NCBI GenBank assembly: GCA_002699125.1
Contig: PABI01000136.1
Coordinates: forward strand, 102,379 to 166,378
Direction of reading: 5' to 3'
DNA length: 64,000 nucleotides
Origin: Anaerolineaceae bacterium
GTDB lineage: Bacteria; Chloroflexota; Anaerolineae; Promineifilales; Promineifilaceae
A program made the translations under genes and the position numbers. This document shows positions 25,782 to 35,073 of the stretch, one piece after another; the stretch's first letter is position 1, and the number at the start of each line of letters is the position of its first letter. The notes beneath the pieces were generated by a model. The model was not told the DNA's origin. It worked only from the letters and a program-made list of their open reading frames with translations, and made no database searches.

Positions 25782-28700
25782 CTATTTCAGTCCTAATTGG
25801 CTGATCAACAGGCGTGGCCGTGGTACTGGCGGTTTGATGTTGTCATCTTCAGCAGACGACGCAGGCGTTCCTTGCCGATGCAGGGTGCTGGTATGTCCAT
25901 TCGTTCCGTTTCCACTGAGGGCGGTAGCGGCCGCTGTACCATTCAGTTTCGCCTGGTTATCCGAGAACAGGGATGGCTGATGCGTGTGCCCGTTTCCGGG
26001 CTGTCCATTACCAGCGATGGCCGGCAACGGCCGCTGTCCAATGGTCTCCAGCGCCAGTACAGGCTCGTCATCTTCGTCGTCATCCACAATGCTGTACTCA
26101 CCGATGACGGTGTTGGCCTGTCGCAGGCTGGCATTGGCTTCGGCAAACGCCTGCTGCAAGCTGTGAGCCTCAATCTGCACGTCGCCGGTGATAATCTTTG
26201 CCAGCGTCGCGACCAGGTCGCCAGACGTTAGGTCATCCAGGTCCGCCAAGCTGTCGCTCACAACCACATCACCATTAACGCGCAGGGCAGCGGCAACTTT
26301 GGCCGCCACCAAGCGAAGGGCATCTTCTTGAATCGTTCCTTCATAGGCAAAGAAACAAACATCAACAGGTTGGGTCTGACCAATACGCCAGGAGCGGCGA
26401 CTAGCTTGCAACACAGTGTAAACTGAGTAATCTGTAGCCATCCATTTGAGGGAAGGAAAGTCGAGTAGATCAATCCCCGTTTCCACCTTGCGGGGGTGGG
26501 TGATGATAACATCCACGCCAGCCTGGACCTGTTTCTCAACCCACTTTTCACGCTTGCTGGGGGAAGCACGCAGGATGGCTGCTTTCAAGCCGGCCGCTTC
26601 TAACATCTCTTTCCATTCAGGCTGAATATCCAGAGTGTCCGTCTGTAAGCAGAAGAGTAGTACCCGCCGGCCCTTTGCCTTTTCATTCAAACACATCTCG
26701 ACGATTGCCTCTTCCTTAGGACCGATGAAATCATCGGGAAGTCCGGGCACGGAGGCGACGATGGCACCAGTACGAGGACAGGTAACAACCTTCGCCCGGC
26801 GCGGTGAATCTGGCCAGAAGAGCAGGGCGTAGAGATAGCCGGCCAACAACGACTTGTCACCGCGTATGAGCCGCTCTTTCAGTTCTTCCTTCAATTGCGC
26901 TTTGAGGGATTCGTAACGCACTGCCTGCTCCGGAGCCATGGGCACGGAAACGGGAATTTCGGTGTACTCCGGTAAGGGGAAGCCCATGTCCCTCAGAGAA
27001 AGAAACACCGAGCGGTTGAGCAGCCAGGGCAACATCGCCGGGCTGCCACCGGGCAGTTCCTTGAAGCGCACGTTGGAGCGACTGTTGGCCGTTTGCTTGC
27101 CATCTTCGTCCAATATGCGCGTTTCAATCCGCTGCAGGATGCCATAGGCCGACACCCAATCCCGGCTGCGCAGCCGGCGCTGGCCAGCGGCCCCCGGGTC
27201 AATGTAGGCGCGGCACATTTCCGGCGACAGGCGGAAGAGGAGATAGAAGAGGCTAGACGCTTTGCCGCCGTAAATAGTACCGGTGAGAGCCACGACTTTC
27301 CCGGCCGCTTGAGCCAGGTGGTGCATGGCATAGCCCTGGTCGCTGTCGAATCCCTTGTATTGGTGGACTTCGTCCACTAACACCAGATCCAGCTTCCCTT
27401 TAGCCCGCATCTTGATGTAGCCAGCTAGGGGCACCTTGCCATAGCCAAAAGTGTCGCGGACGGCTGTACCATGCCACTTCTCCAGTTCATGAAAAGGTAC
27501 CGGCTGCCCCTTTTCGGTGTAGCGGCGGATGGCGCGTTCCCGCTCAGTATAGAGCTTGAAGCTGCCTCGCGCCTGTGACTCGCTGCGACGACGAGTGAAC
27601 TGGTAATGCGGGGAGCGGCAAACCACATTGCTGCATGTCCAAGTACCCGTCTTAAGCTCGCTAACCGTTAACGGCCGTCCGCTGCGGAACTGGGTTTCGC
27701 CGCAGATCGGGCAGCGAATGCCGCGCTGCTGCAAGGCCAGGAGCTGTTTTTCGGTGAACGGCCGTTCTTCAGCCGGGAGGTCCATCAGTTTTCGGGCAGA
27801 CAATTCTTGCCCCCACGGCCTTTCAATATCGCTGTACCCCCTGCTGCCATAGTTGTGGCTGGACGGACCACCGTAGTCATAGGCATGTTCCCAGCCGGTA
27901 GCACTGCGGGCGGTGGTCTGCTTGAGGACACCGACCAATGGGGCATTGTCAGGTTGACCGGCGAAGAACTGGTCCACATCACTGACGGTTTGCAGATGCA
28001 TCGTGCGCACGCCAGGCCAGACCGCTTTGAATTCCCGCTGCCATTTGTCTACCAGGTGGGGTGGGCAGAGGACAACGGTACGGCGGGCGTTGCGCCCAGC
28101 AGCGACTGCTGCTCCTACGGTCGTCTTCCCGACGCCCATTTCGCCCACGATGATGACATCTCGTTCGGTTTCCAGGCGGGTTAATGCAGCCGCAGCCGCA
28201 TGCTTTTGGGCCGGTAACAGACCAGTCTTGCCATTCATGCCTGGGATAGGACGCTGCTTGCTCAGGCTGTTTAGCAAACGGCCGTATCCATTCAAATCAA
28301 ACTGATACACTGGGGGGTATTCCCGAGCCACAATGCCGGTCAGGTGCGTAATCCACTTCTGCAGGAACTGCTCCAGCTCGATACCTTTATAGCTGGTGAC
28401 CTGTCCGGTAGTATCTATCGTGGTGATGTCGGTGACGACGCTTTCCGTCTCCAGATGCGTCACTCGGGTACGGCCGTCGGGCAGTGGTTCTTCATATTCC
28501 TCGGCGCGGGTCACTTTGTAGTTGCGGCCTTTAATCAGCAGCCGCTCATCGTCCTGGGCCAGCACCTGATTGTTGAGATGACCGGCGGCAATGACACTGT
28601 TCATGTGACCAATTTTGAGCGGCGTTAACGGCCGTAACGGCACATGGGCGCTGTCTGGGTCGAGATGCTCCTGCCAGGCTGTCTTGGTGCTGGCACCTAG

Positions 28701-29495
28701 CTGCCTGGCTTCGGCCAGGGCATCGACCGGGTCTACGAATTGGGAGCGGAACTTGAATGCGCCTCGTTTTACTGTCAACGGAGGCAGCGCATAGGTGGGT
28801 TCAGTAACGGCCGTTAATGGTAACAAATGTTCTTTTCCCGCAGCCAACTGCGCCAGCTTCTCTACCATCTCGCCATCGGGAGTGATGGCTTTCGGCCGGT
28901 GAACGCCAAAGAGGACAATCTGTTTGAACTGATCGTAAGTGTCATCTGGGAAGCGGTAAATCTGCACCTGGTCATACCAGGAAAGAATGTAACGGGTCGC
29001 CTTGCGGAAACGGAGCATGTGTTGGGGCACAACCCAGACCAGCAAACCACCTGGTTGCAGCCAGGGACGGGTGTGGACGAGCCATTGGTATTCCAATCTA
29101 CCGTCCTCGTCGTCGTGCTGGTAAGGCGGATTTGTAAAAAGCAGATTGTAGCCACCACGGGAAGTGATCAGGTTGAGGTAACTATCATGCAAGATGCGGG
29201 TGGTTGCCGATACGTTAGTATCGGACGATGCTGTCGCATCGCTTGTAGCCATGGCCTGGGAGGCAACGAGTTGGTTCGTCGATTGGCGAGCGGCCTCTGC
29301 CCGGCCCTCATGGAGTTCGACACCAAAAGGGTCCAAACCTAGCTTTTCGGCAAAGGTGACTAAAGCTGTCCCCTTGCCGGCGCAGGGGTCCAGAATACGG
29401 CCGCCTTGTGGGGCGGCGATATGCGTCAGAATCAGGTCGGTGACGGAAGGGGGCAGGGGAAAATAGCTGGCCTTCTCTAAATTGGCTAATCGCAT
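25782..29495 (-). CDS. DNA methyltransferase-helicase fusion protein
   Basis: A 1,237-residue protein with AAGGAATACAAA before its ATG. N-terminal domain: DPCAGKGTAL (36-45) and NPPY (122-125), motifs I and IV of N6-adenine methyltransferases, in the arrangement of the DUF6094 family. Second half: Walker A GEMGVGKTT (451-459), a zinc ribbon with CPIC (595-598) and C621/C626, DEVH (708-711), a GTIYGGKASSL motif and a C-terminal helicase domain with THPRKVETGIDLL and SRRSWRIGQTQPVDV, typical of SNF2-like superfamily 2. The last ~150 residues are low-complexity. Such fusions are found on large plasmids and phages, and related P1 DarB-type proteins protect incoming DNA from restriction. An antirestriction role during transfer is inference. 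Confidence 0.85.
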   Translation of the reverse strand: MRLANLEKASYFPLPPSVTDLILTHIAAPQGGRILDPCAGKGTALVTFAEKLGLDPFGVELHEGRAEAARQSTNQLVASQAMATSDATASSDTNVSATTRILHDSYLNLITSRGGYNLLFTNPPYQHDDEDGRLEYQWLVHTRPWLQPGGLLVWVVPQHMLRFRKATRYILSWYDQVQIYRFPDDTYDQFKQIVLFGVHRPKAITPDGEMVEKLAQLAAGKEHLLPLTAVTEPTYALPPLTVKRGAFKFRSQFVDPVDALAEARQLGASTKTAWQEHLDPDSAHVPLRPLTPLKIGHMNSVIAAGHLNNQVLAQDDERLLIKGRNYKVTRAEEYEEPLPDGRTRVTHLETESVVTDITTIDTTGQVTSYKGIELEQFLQKWITHLTGIVAREYPPVYQFDLNGYGRLLNSLSKQRPIPGMNGKTGLLPAQKHAAAAALTRLETERDVIIVGEMGVGKTTVGAAVAAGRNARRTVVLCPPHLVDKWQREFKAVWPGVRTMHLQTVSDVDQFFAGQPDNAPLVGVLKQTTARSATGWEHAYDYGGPSSHNYGSRGYSDIERPWGQELSARKLMDLPAEERPFTEKQLLALQQRGIRCPICGETQFRSGRPLTVSELKTGTWTCSNVVCRSPHYQFTRRRSESQARGSFKLYTERERAIRRYTEKGQPVPFHELEKWHGTAVRDTFGYGKVPLAGYIKMRAKGKLDLVLVDEVHQYKGFDSDQGYAMHHLAQAAGKVVALTGTIYGGKASSLFYLLFRLSPEMCRAYIDPGAAGQRRLRSRDWVSAYGILQRIETRILDEDGKQTANSRSNVRFKELPGGSPAMLPWLLNRSVFLSLRDMGFPLPEYTEIPVSVPMAPEQAVRYESLKAQLKEELKERLIRGDKSLLAGYLYALLFWPDSPRRAKVVTCPRTGAIVASVPGLPDDFIGPKEEAIVEMCLNEKAKGRRVLLFCLQTDTLDIQPEWKEMLEAAGLKAAILRASPSKREKWVEKQVQAGVDVIITHPRKVETGIDLLDFPSLKWMATDYSVYTVLQASRRSWRIGQTQPVDVCFFAYEGTIQEDALRLVAAKVAAALRVNGDVVVSDSLADLDDLTSGDLVATLAKIITGDVQIEAHSLQQAFAEANASLRQANTVIGEYSIVDDDEDDEPVLALETIGQRPLPAIAGNGQPGNGHTHQPSLFSDNQAKLNGTAAATALSGNGTNGHTSTLHRQGTPASSAEDDNIKPPVPRPRLLISQLGLK

Positions 29496-29609
29496 TTTGT
29501 ATTCCTTTTTCAGGTCTTATGGGATGTGAAGGGAAAGAGGTGAGGGGTAAACGGCTTTGCCAGGCCGCTTATGGTTTCTCTGCCTGACAAATGCATATCG
29601 ATTCCTGGA

Positions 29610-29897
29610 TTAATGATACAGGTCCGGCTTCAGACCTCTCTCGTGATAGATACCGGTACCGCATTCCTCGCAATCAGCCTGGTCATGGCTGCAGACAGTT
29701 TCCGGTTCAGCAGCGCACACGCTGTACCAGTACGGACCATTGCTCAAGGCTCGCAATAGATGAGCCATCTTCCAGACGCCTTCGGAACAATCGGCCAGAC
29801 AGACGAGCCGCTACTGGCCATCCTTTTCTGGCTTGCCATCCACTGGGTCGTAGATGTGGTCTGAGCATTTCAGGTACTCGACGACGGCATACATCAT
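29610..29897 (-). pseudogene. Small Cys-rich gene with an in-frame TAG
   Basis: From ATG at 29897 the frame reads 28 codons (MMYAVVEYLKCSDHIYDPVD...), meets TAG at 29811-29813, then continues 66 codons (RLVCLADCSEGVWKMAHLL, HDQADCEECGTGIYHERGL) to TAA at 29610. Composition on both sides of the TAG is protein-like and the second part has a CxxC that could bind zinc. No family recognised and no clear ribosome-binding site. It lies upstream of the methyltransferase-helicase gene in the same orientation. Either a decaying small gene or two short coding pieces. Confidence 0.4.
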
Positions 29898-29938
29898 GTC
29901 ATCGAGGTTGAACTTTAAGGAGAATATCGGAAAAACAA

Positions 29939-29960
29939 ATACCAGCCGGATGGCTGGTAT
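29939..29960 (-). terminator. Rho-independent terminator
   Basis: ATACCAGCC (29960-29952 on the minus strand) pairs with GGCTGGTAT across a 4-nt loop and is followed by TTTGTTTTT. It lies ~50 bp downstream of leader motif copy 2, so the two may form an attenuator-like pair. Confidence 0.75.
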
Positions 29961-30012
29961 CGGGTAAGGTGACCAATGTTTGGGGGCTACTCTATAACAG
30001 GAAGAGAATCTA

Positions 30013-30035
30013 CCCCATCCGGCGCGCTTAGCGCC
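30013..30035 (-). promoter_or_regulatory. Leader motif copy 2 (hairpin + GGATGGGGT)
   Basis: On the minus strand GGCGC-TAAGC-GCGCC is followed by GGATGGGGTAGA, and about 30 nt later by GCCCC that could pair with GGGG. The surrounding 29898-30203 holds no convincing gene apart from this motif and the terminator. Confidence 0.45.
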
Positions 30036-30203
30036 ACCCCTTCTTCATCTCGCTCGTTTGTTTGTTGTAAAATATGCGTACCCAGCGGGACTGACAAGAA
30101 GGATGGTGATCATGCACGAAAGGCCACGGTTACCATCCACTTCAGGCACATCACTCAGGATGTTGGCCACATTCTCTGCCCAAAGAGCAAGCCTTTAAGT
30201 AGA

Positions 30204-30533
30204 CTATCCATCCAGGCCAAGACCGTTGCCGCTCTCCCGTCTGGACCGGTGATTTTTCTCGACGTTGAACACAATTTCGCAGTCGCAGAAACCGCCCTGC
30301 TCTTCAAAGAAAGACAGAGAGGCGGCTATGTCGATTCCCGGCATCGTTTTCAGGATAGCAACTGCTTTCGACTTATCCTCGCCCCCGGCGCATTCCCATT
30401 TTACTGAATCGGGGATGAGTTCGCCTTCATCGTCATACTCACCCTGAAAATCGCACCCTTCAGGCCCTTCCAAGCGCTGAATGAATTCCTCCCAACGCGG
30501 ATGGTCCGGGGTCATGAGTTGTTGTTTCATCAT
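30204..30533 (-). CDS. DUF2695-family protein
   Basis: A 109-residue protein; the ATG at 30533 (or 30530) is chosen because the frame further upstream lacks a site. The C-terminal part ends with GGFCDCEIVFNVE, the CDCE signature of DUF2695 proteins, small bacterial proteins of unknown function. The N-terminal part has DHPRWEEFIQRLEG, also typical. It lies between the ATPase gene and leader motif copy 2. Confidence 0.75.
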   Translation of the reverse strand: MMKQQLMTPDHPRWEEFIQRLEGPEGCDFQGEYDDEGELIPDSVKWECAGGEDKSKAVAILKTMPGIDIAASLSFFEEQGGFCDCEIVFNVEKNHRSRRESGNGLGLDG

Positions 30534-30627
30534 TGTTCTCCCCGTAATAGGCATTGGCCTTTATGCGCTTATGCTGCTCCGACCAGCGCCTATCTACTTG
30601 CTTATGATAACCATTTTATGCAGGCGA

Positions 30628-32076
30628 TTAAGTTTCTGATAACGTCTGATCCAGCCCCTCTAAATCCACCAACGTCGCCTCGTATTCTCCGGCCAGCGCC
30701 TGCGCCGCCTCAGTGAAACCGGCTCGACTGAAAAAGATATAATGGATGCGCCAGTCTTGCCCGGCATTGGGCAAAGCATTGCGGATTTTGGGTGTCTTTT
30801 CCATAATCAATTCTTTGATGACACGGCGGCTAACCCGGTCTTGCTGCCACTTGGCTTCGCCCAGCAGCAGCGCTTTTTCACGCCAACTGATGGCGGCGAC
30901 GTCCACCTGTACCTGGCTGTCCCAGTGCGCCCCCACCTGTTCCACTGAAAAGGGAAGATTTCTGCGCCGCGCCTGAATCAATACCCATTCCTGACACAGC
31001 TCTTCAAATGTGGTCATGCCCACAAAGGCGCGTAACTGTTCAGCGATGCGTTCTTCCAGTTCATCATACAGTTCTTGGGCAATCAAATCGAGATTGGCGC
31101 GTACAAAACGAAAATAGAAACGCAGGTAGTTGTCGGCCAGAACATACCGGCTGGAGCGGGATGTTTGTCGCTTGTCGGGGGGAACAGTCACAGGTAATTC
31201 CCGGCGCACGTAATCCATATCAACCAGCTGTGATAGATAGGGGTCTGCTCCGGAACGATGGGGTAATTTGGCCTGCAAACCGATATCGGCCGGTTTACGC
31301 GCGCCCTCAGCAATCGCTGCCAGCACCGATTGATAGTTTGTCAGGTCTCTTACCTGTTCACCAATGAGATAATCCGGGTCGTTGCGGAACAAGCCCACGT
31401 CCTGAAACAAGTTGGCCCGCAGGTTATCCAGGATAGACAAGTCGTCCGAGAACTGCTCCAGATAGGCGGGAACGCCACCTAAAATAGCATAGACAGCCAC
31501 CCGTTGTTCGATGTTGTAGTTGGGAAAGAAAATTTTGGTAGCGGAAAAAGGCAGTGGGTGTACGCGTAAAGGACCGGCCATACGGCCATACAAAGGGGCA
31601 TCAGCGCCTAACAATCGTTCCATCATACCTACATGGCTGCCGCACAACACCAGGCAGACGTTGCTAAACTTGAGGTGGTGGTCCCACGCATTTTGCAGCG
31701 CGGAAGGCAGTCCTGGTTCCGACTGCACTGCATAGGGAAACTCATCCATAATAACGATGTGTCGTTGCTCTCCCTGGCAGGCTTCGGCCAGCATCTCAAA
31801 CGCCTCTGACCAGCTTTCATAGCTAAACTGGCGCGGAACACGCTTGCCAGGATTGCCATGCTGCCAGACCTTCTTAGAAAACTGGGCCAACAAGACACCC
31901 GAAGGAAAATGGGTCCCAACCCAATAAAGATAAGGGTGGTTACTCGTCTTGGCCCAATGGACTAACAAGGTCGTTTTCCCCAGCCGCCGTCGCCCACTCA
32001 CGGCGACCAACCGTGAGGAACGGCCGTGAAGCAGTCCGTTAAGTTCTTTCAGTTCCCGTTGACGATCGACTAGCAT
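30628..32076 (-). CDS. Archaeal-type ATPase with C-terminal nuclease-like region
   Basis: A 482-residue protein. Walker A SGRRRLGKTT at residues 27-36, a Walker B strand HIVIMDEFPY around residue 110 and a LVLCGSHVGMMERLL sensor segment identify the STAND-like archaeal ATPase family. The C-terminal part has a DUF234-like region and VDVAAISW...LLGEAKW, a D...E-x-K arrangement as in PD-(D/E)XK nucleases. Such proteins are found near mobile elements and defence genes; their targets are not known. A 41-bp perfect palindrome lies 16 bp upstream of the start and could be an operator. It is the only gene between that palindrome and DUF2695. Confidence 0.8.
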   Translation of the reverse strand: MLVDRQRELKELNGLLHGRSSRLVAVSGRRRLGKTTLLVHWAKTSNHPYLYWVGTHFPSGVLLAQFSKKVWQHGNPGKRVPRQFSYESWSEAFEMLAEACQGEQRHIVIMDEFPYAVQSEPGLPSALQNAWDHHLKFSNVCLVLCGSHVGMMERLLGADAPLYGRMAGPLRVHPLPFSATKIFFPNYNIEQRVAVYAILGGVPAYLEQFSDDLSILDNLRANLFQDVGLFRNDPDYLIGEQVRDLTNYQSVLAAIAEGARKPADIGLQAKLPHRSGADPYLSQLVDMDYVRRELPVTVPPDKRQTSRSSRYVLADNYLRFYFRFVRANLDLIAQELYDELEERIAEQLRAFVGMTTFEELCQEWVLIQARRRNLPFSVEQVGAHWDSQVQVDVAAISWREKALLLGEAKWQQDRVSRRVIKELIMEKTPKIRNALPNAGQDWRIHYIFFSRAGFTEAAQALAGEYEATLVDLEGLDQTLSET

Positions 32077-32091
32077 GCCTGACCTCTTCCA

Positions 32092-32132
32092 ATTAAGGAT
32101 ATTACGATTAGCCTAATCGTAATATCCTTAAT
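32092..32132. promoter_or_regulatory. 41-bp perfect palindrome upstream of the ATPase gene
   Basis: Two 20-bp arms (left arm ATTAAGGATATTACGATTAG) are exact reverse complements around a single C at 32112. It occupies almost all of the 70-bp space between the 560-residue gene's stop and the ATPase start. Size and symmetry suggest an operator for a large dimer or tetramer, or a cruciform/attachment site; the T-rich flank could also allow termination. Confidence 0.75.
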
Positions 32133-32146
32133 CTATTCTGTCAATA

Positions 32147-33829
32147 TTAAAAACAAATATCATCGTTTTGCAGCCCAAACTGGACAAGCTTCTGCCATTC
32201 CTCCGCTGCCGGCAGCACCCGCCAGGTTGCATAACCCTGGCCATCGCCTTCATCTAACAGGGTGATAAGGTTGTGTTCACGGCCGTTTTCCCACAAATAT
32301 CCCGCCCATTCCGGCAGTAATGGCAGCGCCAGGCATTTATTCAACATCGGGTAAAATAGAGGCGGAATCGGTCCTGTGCCGTCGTCCAGAAGATAGAAAG
32401 GCTGCTCCGGGTTCATCTCCTTCAGGCTGGCTTGCTTGTGAATGAGGATGTGGTCGGCCCAGCCACAGGGCAGCGTGGCCTGTATTTTTACGTGCTCCTT
32501 CATCCCGTCTAATTGCACCCGCTTCCGGCCTATCCAATGCACCTTGCCGCCGCCCACCAGGGCTGCCCAGTTGGCCTTCACCGACTGCTTGGCCCCGATC
32601 ATCTCCAGGTAAACCAGTGTCTCGTCCACATCGTCAATGGCGATGGCCGGGGTGAAAACGGCTAACCCGTTGGCCAAAGACAGCTTGCGGGTGGGATCGT
32701 TTTTGACGCGCACCTCTTTGAAAATAACCTGGTGAGTACGGTCATCCCCCAGCTTCGGCTGGAAGTGGTAGGGTTGGCACCAGGTCAGTTCGGTCTGGTA
32801 ACCTAACTGCCGCAGCGCCTGGCCGATACGGCCGTCTTGCACCAACTGCTCCGCCTGCCACTCGCTGATGGCCTGATCGCGGCCTATTACGGCTGTTAAC
32901 ACATCCCGCAGCAAAAGCGCCTGCCCAAATTCCGTCATCACCGGCGAAAGAGCCGCCAGCTTCTCCTGGAGATTCGTTTCCGCTGCCGCAGCCAACGTTA
33001 CCGGCAGCGGCCGGTATTCCCCATCCTGTGGGGTGGGGCGGTAGCCGTGGGCTTGCAGCGTCTCGCTGATGATGGTTTGCAGTTTTAGCATAAGTTCGTT
33101 GCTGTAAAAGCCACGACCGTATGCACCCAGTTGCGCCTGGTAAACGACGCTGCTGACCAGCACGGGACGGCCGTTTTCGCGGCGCAGCAGCTCATCTAAG
33201 CGGCTGCGGGCGATCGCTTCATCAACAGGCAGCGGTTTGGTGTAGCTGCCAGCGGCCGCACTGTCATCTTTTTCCCAGCCATCCTGTTCGGCAATGGCGT
33301 CTACCTGGGTTTGAATCTGGTTTTGTTCCGCCGCTGTCAGCTTGCTCCAGTGACGGCCGTAGACATCTATTCCGCCCTTGTTCCAGAGAATGGTGCAGGC
33401 TACTTCCTGCCGGGGGTGGGTGCTGCTGGTCCCGGCCAGTGCCAGTTCAGCCAATACCATCTGTTCATCAACTGGGGGATACCGCTTGCGGTACGACCCT
33501 CTGGCAGAAAACGGGACGGCGGGAGGGCCTAACTCAACTTCAGAACCATATCCGATATGAGCGCACGCTTTTTCGGTTACATCGCACACTGTTTGATAAG
33601 CTGCTTCGGTCTGGATGCCGTCAGGGTAAAGTACGGCCGCAACTACTTGCAAGGCTTCGTTGCTGGGCAGGTACACGTCCTGCCCTACAGCGACGGTCTC
33701 GATGGCGTTCAGGCCGTCAAGAATGGCCTGCCTCTTGCCTTCTTTGTCATTGGTGTAGATGTGTGGCTCGCCATTGATGGACAGGGTAAATGTTTTTCCG
33801 TCGGTAGAGCGGGTGCAGGAATTAATCAT
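32147..33829 (-). CDS. Hypothetical large plasmid protein
   Basis: A 560-residue soluble protein with TTGGAGCAACAAT before its ATG. Residues ~50-115 (QDVYLPSNEALQVVAAVLYPD to GPPAVPFS) resemble the N-terminal part of the 319-residue protein at 49861-50820 (YLSYQAVTDTVAAFLFPT to TPPAVALS), so they share a domain. The rest has no motif I recognise. It is encoded 36 bp downstream of radC and probably belongs to the same operon. Confidence 0.75.
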   Translation of the reverse strand: MINSCTRSTDGKTFTLSINGEPHIYTNDKEGKRQAILDGLNAIETVAVGQDVYLPSNEALQVVAAVLYPDGIQTEAAYQTVCDVTEKACAHIGYGSEVELGPPAVPFSARGSYRKRYPPVDEQMVLAELALAGTSSTHPRQEVACTILWNKGGIDVYGRHWSKLTAAEQNQIQTQVDAIAEQDGWEKDDSAAAGSYTKPLPVDEAIARSRLDELLRRENGRPVLVSSVVYQAQLGAYGRGFYSNELMLKLQTIISETLQAHGYRPTPQDGEYRPLPVTLAAAAETNLQEKLAALSPVMTEFGQALLLRDVLTAVIGRDQAISEWQAEQLVQDGRIGQALRQLGYQTELTWCQPYHFQPKLGDDRTHQVIFKEVRVKNDPTRKLSLANGLAVFTPAIAIDDVDETLVYLEMIGAKQSVKANWAALVGGGKVHWIGRKRVQLDGMKEHVKIQATLPCGWADHILIHKQASLKEMNPEQPFYLLDDGTGPIPPLFYPMLNKCLALPLLPEWAGYLWENGREHNLITLLDEGDGQGYATWRVLPAAEEWQKLVQFGLQNDDICF

Positions 33830-33865
33830 ATTGTTGCTCCAAAAAGGGGATGAATAGGAAAGGAT

Positions 33866-34594
33866 TTAGTCGAAACCGAGGCCTTTTTCCTTTAGAGAGG
33901 TGAATCCGTGGGCGGCAATGATGAGGTGGTCTAGCAGCTCTATATCCAACACTTTCCCGGCTTGCACCAGTTGCCTGGTGACGCTGACATCCTCCGGCGA
34001 GGGAGACGGGTCGCCGCTGGGGTGATTATGGGCCACAATCACGGCCGCCGCCGGCGCTTCCACAGCCGGTCGAAAAACCTCACTAATCCGCACCACGCTC
34101 GTGTTTAGGCTGCCGCGATAAATGGCTGGCGTGCCTAAGACGCGATTGCGGGTATCGAGCAAAATCACCCAGAGTTCTTCTTGCTGCAAGTGTGACATGC
34201 GACCCATCAACAGGTTTGCTCCATCAGCCGGACTGCTGACCCGCGGCCGTTCCCCGGCTGGTGGCTCTTGCAAACGGCGGCTCAACTCCAATATGGCCAC
34301 CAGACGGCCAGCCTGAGCTTCGCCAATGCCCCGTATCTTCATCAGTTGCGTCTTGCTGGCGCGGGCCAGTTGGTGCAGCGACCCGAAGGTATCGAGCAAA
34401 TCGGCCGATAATCCAGGCGCATTGGCCGTGCCCAATACGAGCGCCAGCAGCTCAGTTGTGGCTAAGGCGCTAGAACCAACCTGATGCAGGCGATACAACG
34501 GCCGTTCTTCCGCCGGCAGATCACATACCCGACGGCGTGGCATAGCGGTCATCTGTTGCTGTTGCAGGTAGCCAAAACTCAGTTGTGTGGTCAT
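33866..34594 (-). CDS. radC: RadC-family JAB-domain protein
   Basis: A 242-residue RadC protein: N-terminal helix-hairpin-helix region (IRGIGEAQA, 87-95) and a C-terminal MPN/JAB domain with HNHPSGDPSPSPED (189-202), giving metal ligands H189, H191 and D200-ED region typical of the family, and the upstream acidic residue in SEVFRPAV. RadC proteins are frequent on plasmids and genomic islands; enzymatic role is unsettled, probably in DNA processing. It overlaps or abuts the upstream gene (3 bp) and precedes the 560-residue gene. Confidence 0.92.
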   Translation of the reverse strand: MTTQLSFGYLQQQQMTAMPRRRVCDLPAEERPLYRLHQVGSSALATTELLALVLGTANAPGLSADLLDTFGSLHQLARASKTQLMKIRGIGEAQAGRLVAILELSRRLQEPPAGERPRVSSPADGANLLMGRMSHLQQEELWVILLDTRNRVLGTPAIYRGSLNTSVVRISEVFRPAVEAPAAAVIVAHNHPSGDPSPSPEDVSVTRQLVQAGKVLDIELLDHLIIAAHGFTSLKEKGLGFD

Positions 34595-34596
34595 GA

Positions 34597-35073
34597 CTAC
34601 CTCTCCTCACCGGTCATTGCCAGCCGCGCTTGCAGCCCCTGAGCAATGAAGTCGTGTTCGATGTATGGTGTCTCTTCTCGCGCCGGCACGGCGGTCAGGG
34701 CCTGGTGCAATGCCTGGCCCAACGTCGCTTGCAGCTCCAGCAGCGTGAGCAGGATGAGCTTGTTTCGCGGCTCCGGTTCCCGTTGCTGGACATCGGCAAT
34801 GGCCTGGTACAGCGCGTTGGCCAACAGGTTGAAAGCCGAGGCCTCTATCATGCCCGGAATGAATTCCAGGCGTAGGTTGATGAAACGATTCAAGGCCAGG
34901 ACCGGCTTGACGGCCGCCAGCGTATCTGGCGTATATTCGGCAGCAAAGGTGAGGTTTTTGTCAACGTCCACTGCCAGGATGCCGGGTTTCTCTGGATGAG
35001 GAATGGCCACGTACCACTCTCCGGTCGGGGTTATCTGTACCAGTTGGGCCGCTTTGTAGATGGATGCAGTCAT
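34597..35073 (-). CDS. Hypothetical plasmid protein
   Basis: A 158-residue protein, start ATG at 35073 overlapping the upstream stop by 4 bp; its stop is 2 bp before radC. An N-terminal beta-rich part (GEWYVAIPHPEKPGILAVDVDKNLTF) is followed by helices. No family recognised. The tight spacing places it in the radC operon. Confidence 0.75.
   Translation of the reverse strand: MTASIYKAAQLVQITPTGEWYVAIPHPEKPGILAVDVDKNLTFAAEYTPDTLAAVKPVLALNRFINLRLEFIPGMIEASAFNLLANALYQAIADVQQREPEPRNKLILLTLLELQATLGQALHQALTAVPAREETPYIEHDFIAQGLQARLAMTGEER

Noticed and set aside
18653..29813. TAG reassigned to an amino acid on this element
   Set aside because: Intact genes such as those ending at 6634, 9790 and 10492 use TAG as stop, and the two in-frame TAGs are in small, possibly decaying genes.
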